DNA of 64,000 nucleotides from Bacteroides sp. GM023. Lineage in GTDB: Bacteria; Bacteroidota; Bacteroidia; Bacteroidales; Bacteroidaceae. Below the pieces are notes generated by a model. It was not told the origin of the DNA. It worked only from the letters and a program-made list of their open reading frames with translations, and made no database searches. Location: the NCBI RefSeq assembly GCF_014750685.1, contig NZ_JAAXGE010000014.1, forward strand, positions 248,001-312,000, written 5' to 3'. Position 1 is the stretch's first letter, and the number at the start of each line of letters is the position of its first letter. Position numbers and translations under genes: made by a program. This document shows positions 47,506-55,885 of the stretch, piece by piece.

Positions 47506-50500
47506 TTAAAAGTTAACACTAATCCCCATTGATAAGGTCCTGGAAAGTGGGTAAGCGTTTCCATTATACCCTTTTCCTAAAAGTTCAGGATCAAATATGG
47601 AACTGAGTTTTGTTCCTGTCCATAAATTCTCTCCCGAAAAATAAACACGTAGATTCTGTATGTTGATTTTTTGAACAATACGGGCTGGAATAGTATATCC
47701 TATCTGCAAATTCTTTAGCCTAATATAAGAAGCATCCTGCAAATAACGACTTTGAACCTGTTTGTTCTTTTCTGTTCCAAAAATAGGACGGGGATAATAT
47801 GACGTCAGATTCTGTCCTAAAGGATGACTTTCATCCAATCGAAAATAATCCTTATGTTCTGTGAAACCAGTAGACCACCATACATTCTTATCATTTCCCC
47901 AAAAATAATAACCATTCTGAAAATAATCCCGTTTCATTACTCCCTGGAAAAACACACGTATATCAAATCCTTTCCAATCCGCAGATAAATTAATTGCAAA
48001 ATTGTATCGTGGCGTCTCATTTCCTATAATCATCAAATCTCCATGATTGGTTTCTGTGTTTGCTCCTGAATCAATTTTACCATCCCCATTCAAATCAGCA
48101 TACATAATATCACCTGCATTCCAGTTATTTCCTAATGCATCTTGCCCGCCATGAGGTAATGAGGCTAAGTGTGTGTCCATTTCTTCCTGGCTTCTGGCAA
48201 TTCCTATGGTTTTATATCCCCAAATTTCACCATACATTTGTCCGGTTCTATAAAGTTTTGAGTCCAGATTCAGTGCTTCATTAGGATAGGACAAGATCTT
48301 AGTTTTAGCATCCGACAAATGAAATGAAACGCTATAGCCCAAACCATTCCTCAAACGATCTCTCCATTTCAAACTCAGTTCCCAACCATAGGTGGATAAA
48401 TCTGTATTATTTTCCATCGGGACATCTGTTCCTAACACAACAGGCAATTCACGGGCAGGCCCTACCATATCATAAGTAGAACGATTAAAATAATCAAAAG
48501 AACCTGTTAATCGATTTTCAAAACAACCAAAATCAACACCAATATTCCAGCTTTTTATCGTTTCCCATGTCAAATTACTGGACACCAAAGCCGGTGCAGA
48601 ACTTATATTAGGCTTCAAACCACCCACCAACCAGTTACCAGCTCCCATTTCTGTATTCATAATCGGGAATGTAGGATAATAATTAGTTGTCAGTTGATTT
48701 CCCAGTGTACCATAAGAACCGCGTAATTTAAAGGAACCTATATATTTAGATAAATTACCCCAAAAGTTCTCATGAGCCAAGTTCCACCCTAAAGAAAAAG
48801 AAGGAAACAATGCCCATCGGTCATTAGCTCTAAAACGGGATGAGCCATCATAGCGCATATTAACCTCTGCCAGATATCGTCCCTCATAATCGTAGTTTAT
48901 TCTTCCGAAAAAGCCGGCTGTAGCCCAATCGACAAAACCACCTCCGACCACCGGAGCAACAGCATTTCCATTGTAATCATATCCATTAGTTGTATCCAAA
49001 TAAGGCGATTCGGGAACCATTATGCCATTTTTATATGCCTTGATATTTTTCTTATTTTCTTCTTCTATCTGAAAACCTACCATTAATTTCAGATTATGCT
49101 TTTTACTGATAGAAGTGGCATATTCTCCATATATATTCAGATTCATATAGTTCTCACGGTAATAACTTTCATTCAAACCCGAAACCTGCGAAAAAGCATA
49201 GGGTTCACCTTTCACATTGTGATTATAAGTAATCAGTTCCGAGTAATTTTCTTGAAAGTTCGTCGTACGATAATTAAATTCAGAGAAGATCTTAAATGAC
49301 TTTACAGGTTCTATAGTCAATTGGATTTGATGATAATTCAAGTCGACTTGTCGATTTAAATCTCCGCCATCCCTGATATTTAATGCAGGCGATGGTGCCG
49401 CAAACATATAACCATTAGGATCATAGACTGGTAGGTTTGGCCATCCTTGGCGTGCCAACGCCTGAAAATAGTTATTATTCAGATAGGTAGGACGCTTGAA
49501 TTCATTTCTTACAAATCTTTCATTCACCGACAGAGTCATCCAATCAGTTAACTTCGCAGAAAACTTGGCATTAAGTGAATATCGTTTTGAGAAATCTGCA
49601 TTAAAGTTCATGAACCCATCCCTGTGATTATAATTCCCTGACGCATAATAATTAATTCTATCACTACCACCAGATACGCTTAAGTTGTGTTCCTGCGAAA
49701 AAGCAACATCTTTATACATGACATCGTACCAATCCACATTTGCATTAGCATCTTTATAGGATCCCCACACATTCGGATTTTTGGGGTCAGGTATTGTGGT
49801 TGTAGTTATTTTTCCGTTTTGATAATCCAATACCCGCTGAAGCACATCCTCTTGAAAAAAATTCCCCTTACCTTGATTTACCTGGGCATCATTCAAAAAA
49901 GTCATAAACGTATATGAATCCATCATTGATGGCAGGTTTGTAGGAGAACTCCAACGCAGATTGGCTGTATAATTTATATTAGTACGTCCTTGAGTTCCTT
50001 CCTTTGTTTTTATTAAAATCACACCAAAAGGAGCACGGGAACCATATATTGAAGAAGCCGCCGCATCTTTCAATACAGATACACTTTCTATGTCTTGTGG
50101 GTTAAGAGTATTTATATCCCCCTCCATTCCATCAATCAATACCAAGGGACTTCCTTCCGAACCTTTTCCAATCGTGCCAAGACCACGGATATTCAAATCC
50201 GGATTACTATCAAGACCACCGCCATTAGTATGCACATTTAACCCCGGAAGCTCCCCTTGTAACATCTCGGTGGCCGATGAATTTGCCCTTGAAATAAAGG
50301 CATCACTACTCACCATGGCTACCGCTCCTGTCAGATTCTCTTTCTTTTGAGTTCCAAAACCAACTACCACAACTTCTTCCAGGGCTTGAGTATCTTCTTT
50401 TAATACAATTCGATACTCAGAACTTGTTCCCACAATAAAGTCTGTTGTTTGATAACCAATATAAGAGATCTCTACTTTATTCCCCAAACTCACAGTTATA

Positions 50501-51009
50501 GTAAACTTTCCCTCGAAATCAGTAATTGTTCCGTGGTCAGCACCATACACTTTAACAGTTGCACCTATCACTCCAGTTCCAGTATTGTCGACAACAATAC
50601 CGGTTATTCTTTTCGTTCTGGTCTGTAATATATTCTGTTTCAAAGGTCTTTTCATAATCATGATATTGTTACCTTCCATATCATAAATTAAGTCAGTACC
50701 ATCAAAAGCTTCTTTAAGAACTGTGGAAACAGAATGATTTGAGCTGCTTATTTGTACTTTACGATTTATATCTATCTCATTTTTGTCATACACAAAAAGA
50801 TACTTAGTCTGACTCTCGATCGTTCTAATCAGTTGCAACGTAGTCATACTACTTACGGGGATATTCACTTTTGCATTCTGTGAGTTTACATCATTAGCAA
50901 ACAAACTTGAAGCAAACAAGATGGTTAACAATAAACATAGTTTCATAATTCGAAGAAAATATTTTAGATTATAAGGCACAGTACATATCTTGTACAAATT
51001 ATTTTTCAT
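47506..51009 (-). CDS. susC: SusC-family TonB-dependent transducer 3 with STN domain
   Basis: An 1167-residue outer-membrane transporter. An extended signal peptide (about 1-40) is followed by a secretin/TonB short N-terminal domain (about 50-120, with KYLFVYDKNEIDI), a carboxypeptidase-D regulatory-like domain (about 132-205), the EEVVVVGFGTQKK TonB region (about 212-224), plug (GSRAPFGVILIKT) and a barrel ending SMGISVNF. The STN domain is the part that passes a ligand signal to a FecR-type anti-sigma factor, and such a gene lies directly upstream. It therefore both imports the glycan and reports it. Starts at 51009 and 50946 (ATG, MKLCLLL) are both possible; long pre-signal N-termini are common in this class. 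Confidence 0.92.
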   Translation of the reverse strand: MKNNLYKICTVPYNLKYFLRIMKLCLLLTILFASSLFANDVNSQNAKVNIPVSSMTTLQLIRTIESQTKYLFVYDKNEIDINRKVQISSSNHSVSTVLKEAFDGTDLIYDMEGNNIMIMKRPLKQNILQTRTKRITGIVVDNTGTGVIGATVKVYGADHGTITDFEGKFTITVSLGNKVEISYIGYQTTDFIVGTSSEYRIVLKEDTQALEEVVVVGFGTQKKENLTGAVAMVSSDAFISRANSSATEMLQGELPGLNVHTNGGGLDSNPDLNIRGLGTIGKGSEGSPLVLIDGMEGDINTLNPQDIESVSVLKDAAASSIYGSRAPFGVILIKTKEGTQGRTNINYTANLRWSSPTNLPSMMDSYTFMTFLNDAQVNQGKGNFFQEDVLQRVLDYQNGKITTTTIPDPKNPNVWGSYKDANANVDWYDVMYKDVAFSQEHNLSVSGGSDRINYYASGNYNHRDGFMNFNADFSKRYSLNAKFSAKLTDWMTLSVNERFVRNEFKRPTYLNNNYFQALARQGWPNLPVYDPNGYMFAAPSPALNIRDGGDLNRQVDLNYHQIQLTIEPVKSFKIFSEFNYRTTNFQENYSELITYNHNVKGEPYAFSQVSGLNESYYRENYMNLNIYGEYATSISKKHNLKLMVGFQIEEENKKNIKAYKNGIMVPESPYLDTTNGYDYNGNAVAPVVGGGFVDWATAGFFGRINYDYEGRYLAEVNMRYDGSSRFRANDRWALFPSFSLGWNLAHENFWGNLSKYIGSFKLRGSYGTLGNQLTTNYYPTFPIMNTEMGAGNWLVGGLKPNISSAPALVSSNLTWETIKSWNIGVDFGCFENRLTGSFDYFNRSTYDMVGPARELPVVLGTDVPMENNTDLSTYGWELSLKWRDRLRNGLGYSVSFHLSDAKTKILSYPNEALNLDSKLYRTGQMYGEIWGYKTIGIARSQEEMDTHLASLPHGGQDALGNNWNAGDIMYADLNGDGKIDSGANTETNHGDLMIIGNETPRYNFAINLSADWKGFDIRVFFQGVMKRDYFQNGYYFWGNDKNVWWSTGFTEHKDYFRLDESHPLGQNLTSYYPRPIFGTEKNKQVQSRYLQDASYIRLKNLQIGYTIPARIVQKINIQNLRVYFSGENLWTGTKLSSIFDPELLGKGYNGNAYPLSRTLSMGISVNF

Positions 51010-51016
51010 ATATTTG
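51009..51016 (+). promoter_or_regulatory. -7 box for an antisense RNA in the susC leader
   Basis: TATATTTG on the + strand, opposite to susC and touching its start codon, with TTG at 50990-50992 as a possible -33 element (16-base spacer, slightly short). Transcription would start near 51022 and run away from susC, toward the terminator at 51077-51113. Confidence 0.5.
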
Positions 51017-51021
51017 CAATG

Positions 51022-51113
51022 GTTTTAGTTTAGTACTTAGATTGTTAGTTGACTTCAAAGGCTATTCAAAACCTCTAAGCCGGAACAATGTTAGCGCATT
51101 AGCCGGCTTTTTT
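51022..51113 (+). ncRNA. Predicted PUL-associated cis-antisense small RNA (DonS-like)
   Basis: Between the FecR and susC genes, the + strand has a consensus -7 box (51009-51016) and, 60 bases on, a strong terminator. Together they bound an RNA of about 90 bases, complementary to the susC leader. Small antisense RNAs at this position, between the anti-sigma gene and susC, are described in Bacteroides PULs under sigma/anti-sigma control (DonS of B. fragilis), where they repress the PUL. The RNA itself is inferred. The terminator orientation is the firm part, since no + strand gene ends here. Confidence 0.55.
51077..51113 (+). terminator. Rho-independent terminator of the antisense RNA
   Basis: Stem AAGCCGG (51077-51083) with CCGGCTT (51103-51109), an inner AATG/CATT stem, then a run of T to 51113 on the + strand. 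On the - strand no U-run follows, so it does not serve the susC operon. Confidence 0.7.
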
Positions 51114-51144
51114 CATACATTTTTCATTTATCCATAGGCTATTT

Positions 51145-52080
51145 CTATTTAATGATGATGATTTTTTTATCAATAATATTCTGATAAGTGAATCGGTGCC
51201 TTAATTGGAGTACCTTTAAAATATGTTCCACTCCATCTATTGTTCTGAATTTACCTGTAAATTTATAATTCAGCAGTTCTTTGTTATAAACTTCGATCTT
51301 TATATTATAATACAACTCTAGTTTAGCAAAAATTTCATTAACAGTTTCATGATTAAAGCTCATAATTCCATCCTTCCACATAAAATGATCTATGTTTGCA
51401 ATCATTCCTTTATAATTTTTTCCTTCTTTACTGTATATCCTCATTTTAGGCTTCAAAGCAACACGCTCCTTTGAGGGAGTTGTTACCATCACTTCACCTT
51501 TTAGCAAGGATGTCTCAAAAAAATCGGATTGGTTATAAGCGATTATATTAAATTCGGTACCTAACACTTCCACATTATATCCTTTAGCCTGTACTATAAA
51601 AGGATGTGTTTCATTCCGCGTTACAGAGAAAAAAGCCTCTCCTTCTAAAGTAACTATTCTATTTTTAGAGTCAAAATGAACAGGATAAGTCAAACGGGAA
51701 TTTGCATTAAGCCACACACGGGTTCCGTCAGATAGTTTCAACTCGGCCCTTTGTCCTTCAGGCGTATAATAAGTCTGATATTCACTTTCCTTACTTGATG
51801 GATAATATTTTAAACTCAACAATGTAATAACTACAATCGCAGCTATCTTCAGGAATTCCAATACGATTTTCTTCATTGTACCTGCACGGTGAGCATTCAT
51901 ATGACCAACTGAAGATATTTCTTCCTTTTTTTTGTACCAAAGACTGAGGTCATGTAGTTTACGCAAAGCAAGAAACTCTTTCATATGATTAGGATCAGCT
52001 TCTAACCAACGGGTTATCTCCCCTTTCTCATCCAAAGAAACTTCTCCTTTAATATAGTTATATAATTTCTCCTTTTCCAT
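51145..52080 (-). CDS. FecR-family anti-sigma factor
   Basis: A 311-residue inner-membrane protein. It has a cytoplasmic N-terminal domain (about 1-75, LYNYIKGEVSLDE), one transmembrane helix (about 82-100, FLKIAAIVVITLLSL), a periplasmic FecR domain (about 113-210, TYYTPEGQRAELKLSDGTRVWLN-type start with LNANSRLTYP) and the C-terminal DUF4974-like domain (about 235-305). It holds the ECF sigma factor inactive until the STN domain of SusC signals through the envelope. A longer frame from ATG 52128 adds 16 basic residues; the ATG at 52080 (MEKEKLYNYIKGE) fits family N-termini. It lies 108 bases after the sigma gene and 135 before susC. Confidence 0.85.
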   Translation of the reverse strand: MEKEKLYNYIKGEVSLDEKGEITRWLEADPNHMKEFLALRKLHDLSLWYKKKEEISSVGHMNAHRAGTMKKIVLEFLKIAAIVVITLLSLKYYPSSKESEYQTYYTPEGQRAELKLSDGTRVWLNANSRLTYPVHFDSKNRIVTLEGEAFFSVTRNETHPFIVQAKGYNVEVLGTEFNIIAYNQSDFFETSLLKGEVMVTTPSKERVALKPKMRIYSKEGKNYKGMIANIDHFMWKDGIMSFNHETVNEIFAKLELYYNIKIEVYNKELLNYKFTGKFRTIDGVEHILKVLQLRHRFTYQNIIDKKIIIIK

Positions 52081-52188
52081 TTTATCAGATTTAATATGTC
52101 TATCCTTCTTATATATAAAACGATTCATATCTTCAACACCCTAAACGAAAGAAGAAATTTATAACTTTTCCCCTCAAAAAATGTTTTC

Positions 52189-52728
52189 TTAGAATAGACT
52201 CATTATTATAATAAAAGGCAGATAGTCTTTCAAACTGATTCGAAGGGTTTTCAAAGACTTCGTAATATGATACTCAACTGATTTCACTGAAAGTTTCATA
52301 CTAGATGCGATTTCCTGATTTGTTTTATTTGAAAAGCGGCTCAACTCAAAAATAATACGAGTTTGCTCAGGTAATGTTTGTAATGTTTTGGTTATAATGT
52401 CATGAATTTCCATAGATAATAACTCGTCAGAGTCACATGCTTCCAAAGTAGATATACGTATCTGAAGCTCCCTTTGGTAAACATCAGCCATATTTCTCAA
52501 AAAATCTTCTTTTACTATTGCATGTTTCAAGTAGTCCAGTGAACGGTTCTTAAGCATAGTCAACAACATTCCTTCAAAAGAATCAATGGAACGCTCCTTC
52601 AATATTTCCCATAGCTTTATCAATACATCTGAAACAATATCCTCCGCTATCATTTCATCATGTACATATGACTTTGTAAATAGAAAAGCCTTTTTATAAT
52701 ATGTAGTATATATACTATTAAAATCCAT
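52189..52728 (-). CDS. ECF sigma-70 factor (Bacteroidota FecI type)
   Basis: A 179-residue sigma factor with region 2 at about 7-70 (AEDIVSDVLIKLWE) and region 4 at about 115-165 (LPEQTRIIFELSRFSNKTNQEIA, of which NKTNQEIASSMKLSVKSVEYH carries the HTH). It should direct transcription of the susC operon on release by the FecR-type anti-sigma factor. The longest frame begins with TTG at 52737, but the ATG at 52728 gives the usual N-terminus. There is a short hydrophobic tail (LPFIIIMSLF) like that in many Bacteroidota ECF proteins. A small inverted repeat (CACCATTTGGTG, 52778-52789) lies 50 bases upstream. Confidence 0.88.
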   Translation of the reverse strand: MDFNSIYTTYYKKAFLFTKSYVHDEMIAEDIVSDVLIKLWEILKERSIDSFEGMLLTMLKNRSLDYLKHAIVKEDFLRNMADVYQRELQIRISTLEACDSDELLSMEIHDIITKTLQTLPEQTRIIFELSRFSNKTNQEIASSMKLSVKSVEYHITKSLKTLRISLKDYLPFIIIMSLF

Positions 52729-52840
52729 CCCTTCCAACTCACTTCCTGTTAGTATTCATACTTCAACATTCTAAAATCACCATTTGGTGGGATATAGTGA
52801 ATGTCACGAATCTATTGCTATCTACCTTAGCTATTTTTTA

Positions 52841-52864
52841 GCTCCTGTTTGTACTATCAGGAGC
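52841..52864. promoter_or_regulatory. Short inverted repeat between the six-hairpin and sigma genes
   Basis: GCTCCTG (52841-52847) and CAGGAGC (52858-52864) form a 7-bp stem with a 10-base loop. An overlapping AGCTA/TAGCT stem lies at 52829-52843. No U-run follows on the - strand, so I do not call it a terminator. The rest of the 253-bp gap shows no gene. Confidence 0.35.
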
Positions 52865-52981
52865 ATCATCAAGTAGAACTGGATCTCTTGAAAAAGAAGC
52901 GGGGTAACCATCTAAGAAATAGCAGTTGTATAAGCATGTGTATATTTATAAGTATCACTTACGTTTCTATCCACTCTACCC

Positions 52982-54331
52982 TTATTCTGCATCCACTAAC
53001 CCTGCTCTCAAACAAACATTGACAAAAGCTGATGCAGACCAAAGTTGCCTTCCTGAGCCTCCTGGTTCTTTAGTTTTCCAATTCACAACTTCATGAAAAG
53101 ATCCCCCTTTCACACAAGTACGAGCCAACAAGGCCGCATTTTGAGAAGCATAACTTTTATGTCCGGCAAGCTCCTTTGCCCACAAGAAGAAGGTATCTAC
53201 AAATGGCCAAGATGTGTTATTATGATAACTTTTTGCCCATGGATAGAAAGGATGAAATAAAGGAACTCCTGCCCATGTTACCGGATAATCAGATAGGCAT
53301 ACTTTGGCATCTTTCCCTTTTACAATTCCAGTAATTACAGCCAATGCACTTCCAAGAGCATCTCGACGGGATTCCAGTTCACCATTCATGTATTTAAAAT
53401 AAGAAAACGTACCATCCTTAAAACGAAGATTGGACAGAATGGAATTTTTTAAATGTTTAGCCCTCATCTCCCATTCTATTCCTTCCGTCTTTCTGCCTGT
53501 TTTCCGACAGGCCATAGCCATCGTCTGCAACCCTTCATAATATAAGCAATTAGTAGATAAGGCTTTAATAGATACACAATCGGCTATGGAAAAGTCTTGA
53601 GGATAGCCAGTTGCCTTTGATTGTTCAAAATGAATATCTATAAAAGAAGCCTGACCTCTATACAGACCATCTGATTCATCATAAAAAGGCGAATAAAGTT
53701 TATCAAAACATTTTTTCCCTACTTCATATAACCATTGCCATTCGGCCAAATTCTCATTTTTCTCAAATAAATCTCGTGTCGCCCACAGCCATACAACATC
53801 ATCCGTTCTTCTCGTATATGAATTGGTATTATACTTATTCAGGTATGTTTTCTCATCAAACGATTCTTCCATCCAATCTCCACCTATTCCTGGGACAAGA
53901 TAATCCTTAGCTACACGCAGCCCTAATTTTAACCGGACATCTCTACTCGTTTTCAATGAACTTAGCATTTCTTCCGGGTAAAGTACATTTAACCCCAGTA
54001 TTCCTGAAAAACTTATATCCCTAGTATATATTCGTAATCCGAAATTTTTCCCGGCACCAAAGTATCTTCCATTATTTGTCTGAACAATATTAGATTCAAT
54101 ATCCGAAAGAGCTACCTTCCAAAGCTTATGCATTATCGGCGTACCTTTAGATAATTCAGTCATGTTAGCAGGCTCTACAGAAGGGAGCATTTGCATATCA
54201 ATCGTACGTAAAGAATCCAAGACAAAACGCTCTGTTAATTTCAAATTAGCAGCTTCATAATATACCTTTTGAGCGCTGCATCCAATTGTCAATAAAAGAC
54301 AACAAAACAATAACTTCAACAATTTATCCAT
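52982..54331 (-). CDS. Six-hairpin (alpha/alpha)6 glycosidase, family unresolved, lipoprotein
   Basis: A 449-residue lipoprotein (lipobox LLTIGCSA, about 13-20). The architecture is (alpha/alpha)6, with IYTRDISFSGILGLN (about 103-117), DDVVWLWATRD (about 178-188), WAGVPLFHPFYPWAKSYHNNTSWPF (its HNNTSWPF part about 368-375) and a C-terminal GRQLWSASAF motif (about 429-438). This layout resembles mannosylglycerate hydrolase-like and GH63/GH37-type glycosidases, all inverting or with no known role in gut PULs. Candidate catalytic Asp are in TRDIS and TDDVV. It is the third gene of the unit GH127 2-sulfatase H-this gene. I can support a glycoside hydrolase fold but not a substrate. Confidence 0.6.
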   Translation of the reverse strand: MDKLLKLLFCCLLLTIGCSAQKVYYEAANLKLTERFVLDSLRTIDMQMLPSVEPANMTELSKGTPIMHKLWKVALSDIESNIVQTNNGRYFGAGKNFGLRIYTRDISFSGILGLNVLYPEEMLSSLKTSRDVRLKLGLRVAKDYLVPGIGGDWMEESFDEKTYLNKYNTNSYTRRTDDVVWLWATRDLFEKNENLAEWQWLYEVGKKCFDKLYSPFYDESDGLYRGQASFIDIHFEQSKATGYPQDFSIADCVSIKALSTNCLYYEGLQTMAMACRKTGRKTEGIEWEMRAKHLKNSILSNLRFKDGTFSYFKYMNGELESRRDALGSALAVITGIVKGKDAKVCLSDYPVTWAGVPLFHPFYPWAKSYHNNTSWPFVDTFFLWAKELAGHKSYASQNAALLARTCVKGGSFHEVVNWKTKEPGGSGRQLWSASAFVNVCLRAGLVDAE

Positions 54332-54370
54332 TGTATAATATTTTAATATTTATATTTCATCAAGCTCTCC

Positions 54371-55870
54371 TTATCTGCCAAAATAACCTTTGGCTGACGC
54401 TTGTATGCATCTATTTTCATCCACCCAGCGACCACGATACCAAGAACAAGGCTTAAATTTATCATTCAGTTCTTTCATTTTAAAAGCCATTTGTTCTCTC
54501 TTTTCTATTAATGTTCTAGCAAATTTCGGTTCTGCAACCAAATTCCTAGTCTGCTTGGGATCATTTATGTTATCAAACAGAAGCTCTTTGCCATCTACTA
54601 AATATTTGGCATATGTATACTGTTTATCACGCACAGATCTCCATTCATGCCCGTCTTTCCATTGGAACGTATGTCCCATCCCTTGCATAAATGCAAAATC
54701 CGGTTCTTTACACTTTCTCCCAAAAGCCAAAGGAGACAGATCCATGCCTTCTACAGCTTCTGGAATCGGCAACTGCATCATGCCTAACAAAGTCGGCATA
54801 ATATCCGGTGTATTCAAACAAGCTTCAATCTCCTGTCCTGGTAGTATTTTACCTTTCCAACGTATCATAAAAGGTACCTTAGCCGCACTATCATAAAATA
54901 TCATTTTGAATATACGCCCGTTTTCTCCAAACATTTCTCCATGATCGGAAAAGAATACGATAATCGTATTTTCATCTAGTCCCAGTTTACTAACTTTATC
55001 CATCAACTCACCCATATAATCATCAATACTGGATACCATAGAATAATACACCCGTTTCATTTCAGGAATATTCTGCTTCCAATAAGTTATCCATTTTACA
55101 GGATTTGCATTCCGATCCATATATTTGTCGGGGACATCACTCCAATTGGAAGGTAATATAAAAGGAACTTCTTTGTATCGGTTATAATATTTCTCAGGCA
55201 CATTATCTTTTGTCCATGGATCATGGGGAACCCCTATTGACAGAAACAATGCAAAAGGCTTCTTTTCTTTACAAAGACGTTCCAAAGAACAGCTTGCCAT
55301 TTTAAATTGTTCTTCAGGTTCATATGTCCCTTCACCATAATAAATTTTCTCTTTTTTATCTTCATAGTAATAAGAATTCATATTGTTATGATGGAAGTTA
55401 TACGCCTTCCACTCTCCATCAAACCCCAAACGATCGGGACCTTTCGGAATGAAGGCACACTCATCTTGATGGTGATCTGAACACGTTCCATACAAATGCC
55501 ATTTACCGATATATGAAGTGTTGTAGCCATTTTCTGTCAAGACATGTCCCCAAGCACGTTGGTTTGGGTTTAACCGTAATTCATTAATCACCATCCCTGT
55601 ACTTGAAGTATATTTTCCTGTAAAAAGAGACGCTCTTGCCGCAGCTGACACAGGAGTGACAGCGACAGCATTAGTAAAGTCCGCGCTTTCAGATTTAAAG
55701 CGGTCGATATTGGGTGTCCTCGCTATTTCGTCTCCACGACATCCGAATACATCATTCCTAAGCTGGTCCGTTATCACAAAAATCAGATTAGGATGTTTTT
55801 GTTGTTTTTCCCGGGCAGCCATTGGTAATGCAGTTATCAATGTCAAACCGATAATTATATTTTCTCTCAT
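54371..55870 (-). CDS. Sulfatase H (Ser-type, iduronate/choline-sulfatase-like)
   Basis: A 499-residue exported sulfatase. A short signal peptide (about 1-19) is followed by VITDQLRNDVFGCRG (about 32-46), with Asp-Gln in place of Asp-Asp, and the signature SAAAR in TPVSAAARASLFTGKYTSSTG (its SAAAR at about 78-82). KWHLYG (about 124-129) and FSDHGEMFGENG (about 307-318) are typical of the iduronate-2-sulfatase/choline-sulfatase branch, not of the arylsulfatase A branch of A, B, C and F. It lies between GH127 2 (15-base gap) and the six-hairpin enzyme (39-base gap). Confidence 0.85.
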   Translation of the reverse strand: MRENIIIGLTLITALPMAAREKQQKHPNLIFVITDQLRNDVFGCRGDEIARTPNIDRFKSESADFTNAVAVTPVSAAARASLFTGKYTSSTGMVINELRLNPNQRAWGHVLTENGYNTSYIGKWHLYGTCSDHHQDECAFIPKGPDRLGFDGEWKAYNFHHNNMNSYYYEDKKEKIYYGEGTYEPEEQFKMASCSLERLCKEKKPFALFLSIGVPHDPWTKDNVPEKYYNRYKEVPFILPSNWSDVPDKYMDRNANPVKWITYWKQNIPEMKRVYYSMVSSIDDYMGELMDKVSKLGLDENTIIVFFSDHGEMFGENGRIFKMIFYDSAAKVPFMIRWKGKILPGQEIEACLNTPDIMPTLLGMMQLPIPEAVEGMDLSPLAFGRKCKEPDFAFMQGMGHTFQWKDGHEWRSVRDKQYTYAKYLVDGKELLFDNINDPKQTRNLVAEPKFARTLIEKREQMAFKMKELNDKFKPCSWYRGRWVDENRCIQASAKGYFGR

Positions 55871-55885
55871 ACTACAAATCTAAAG

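Noticed and set aside
52841..52864. Terminator after the six-hairpin glycosidase
   Set aside because: The inverted repeat is present, but no U-run follows on the - strand.
54390..54896. Open frame of 168 codons on the + strand inside sulfatase H
   Set aside because: It is the reverse complement of conserved sulfatase sequence and has unlikely composition (many Ser, Cys and Pro).
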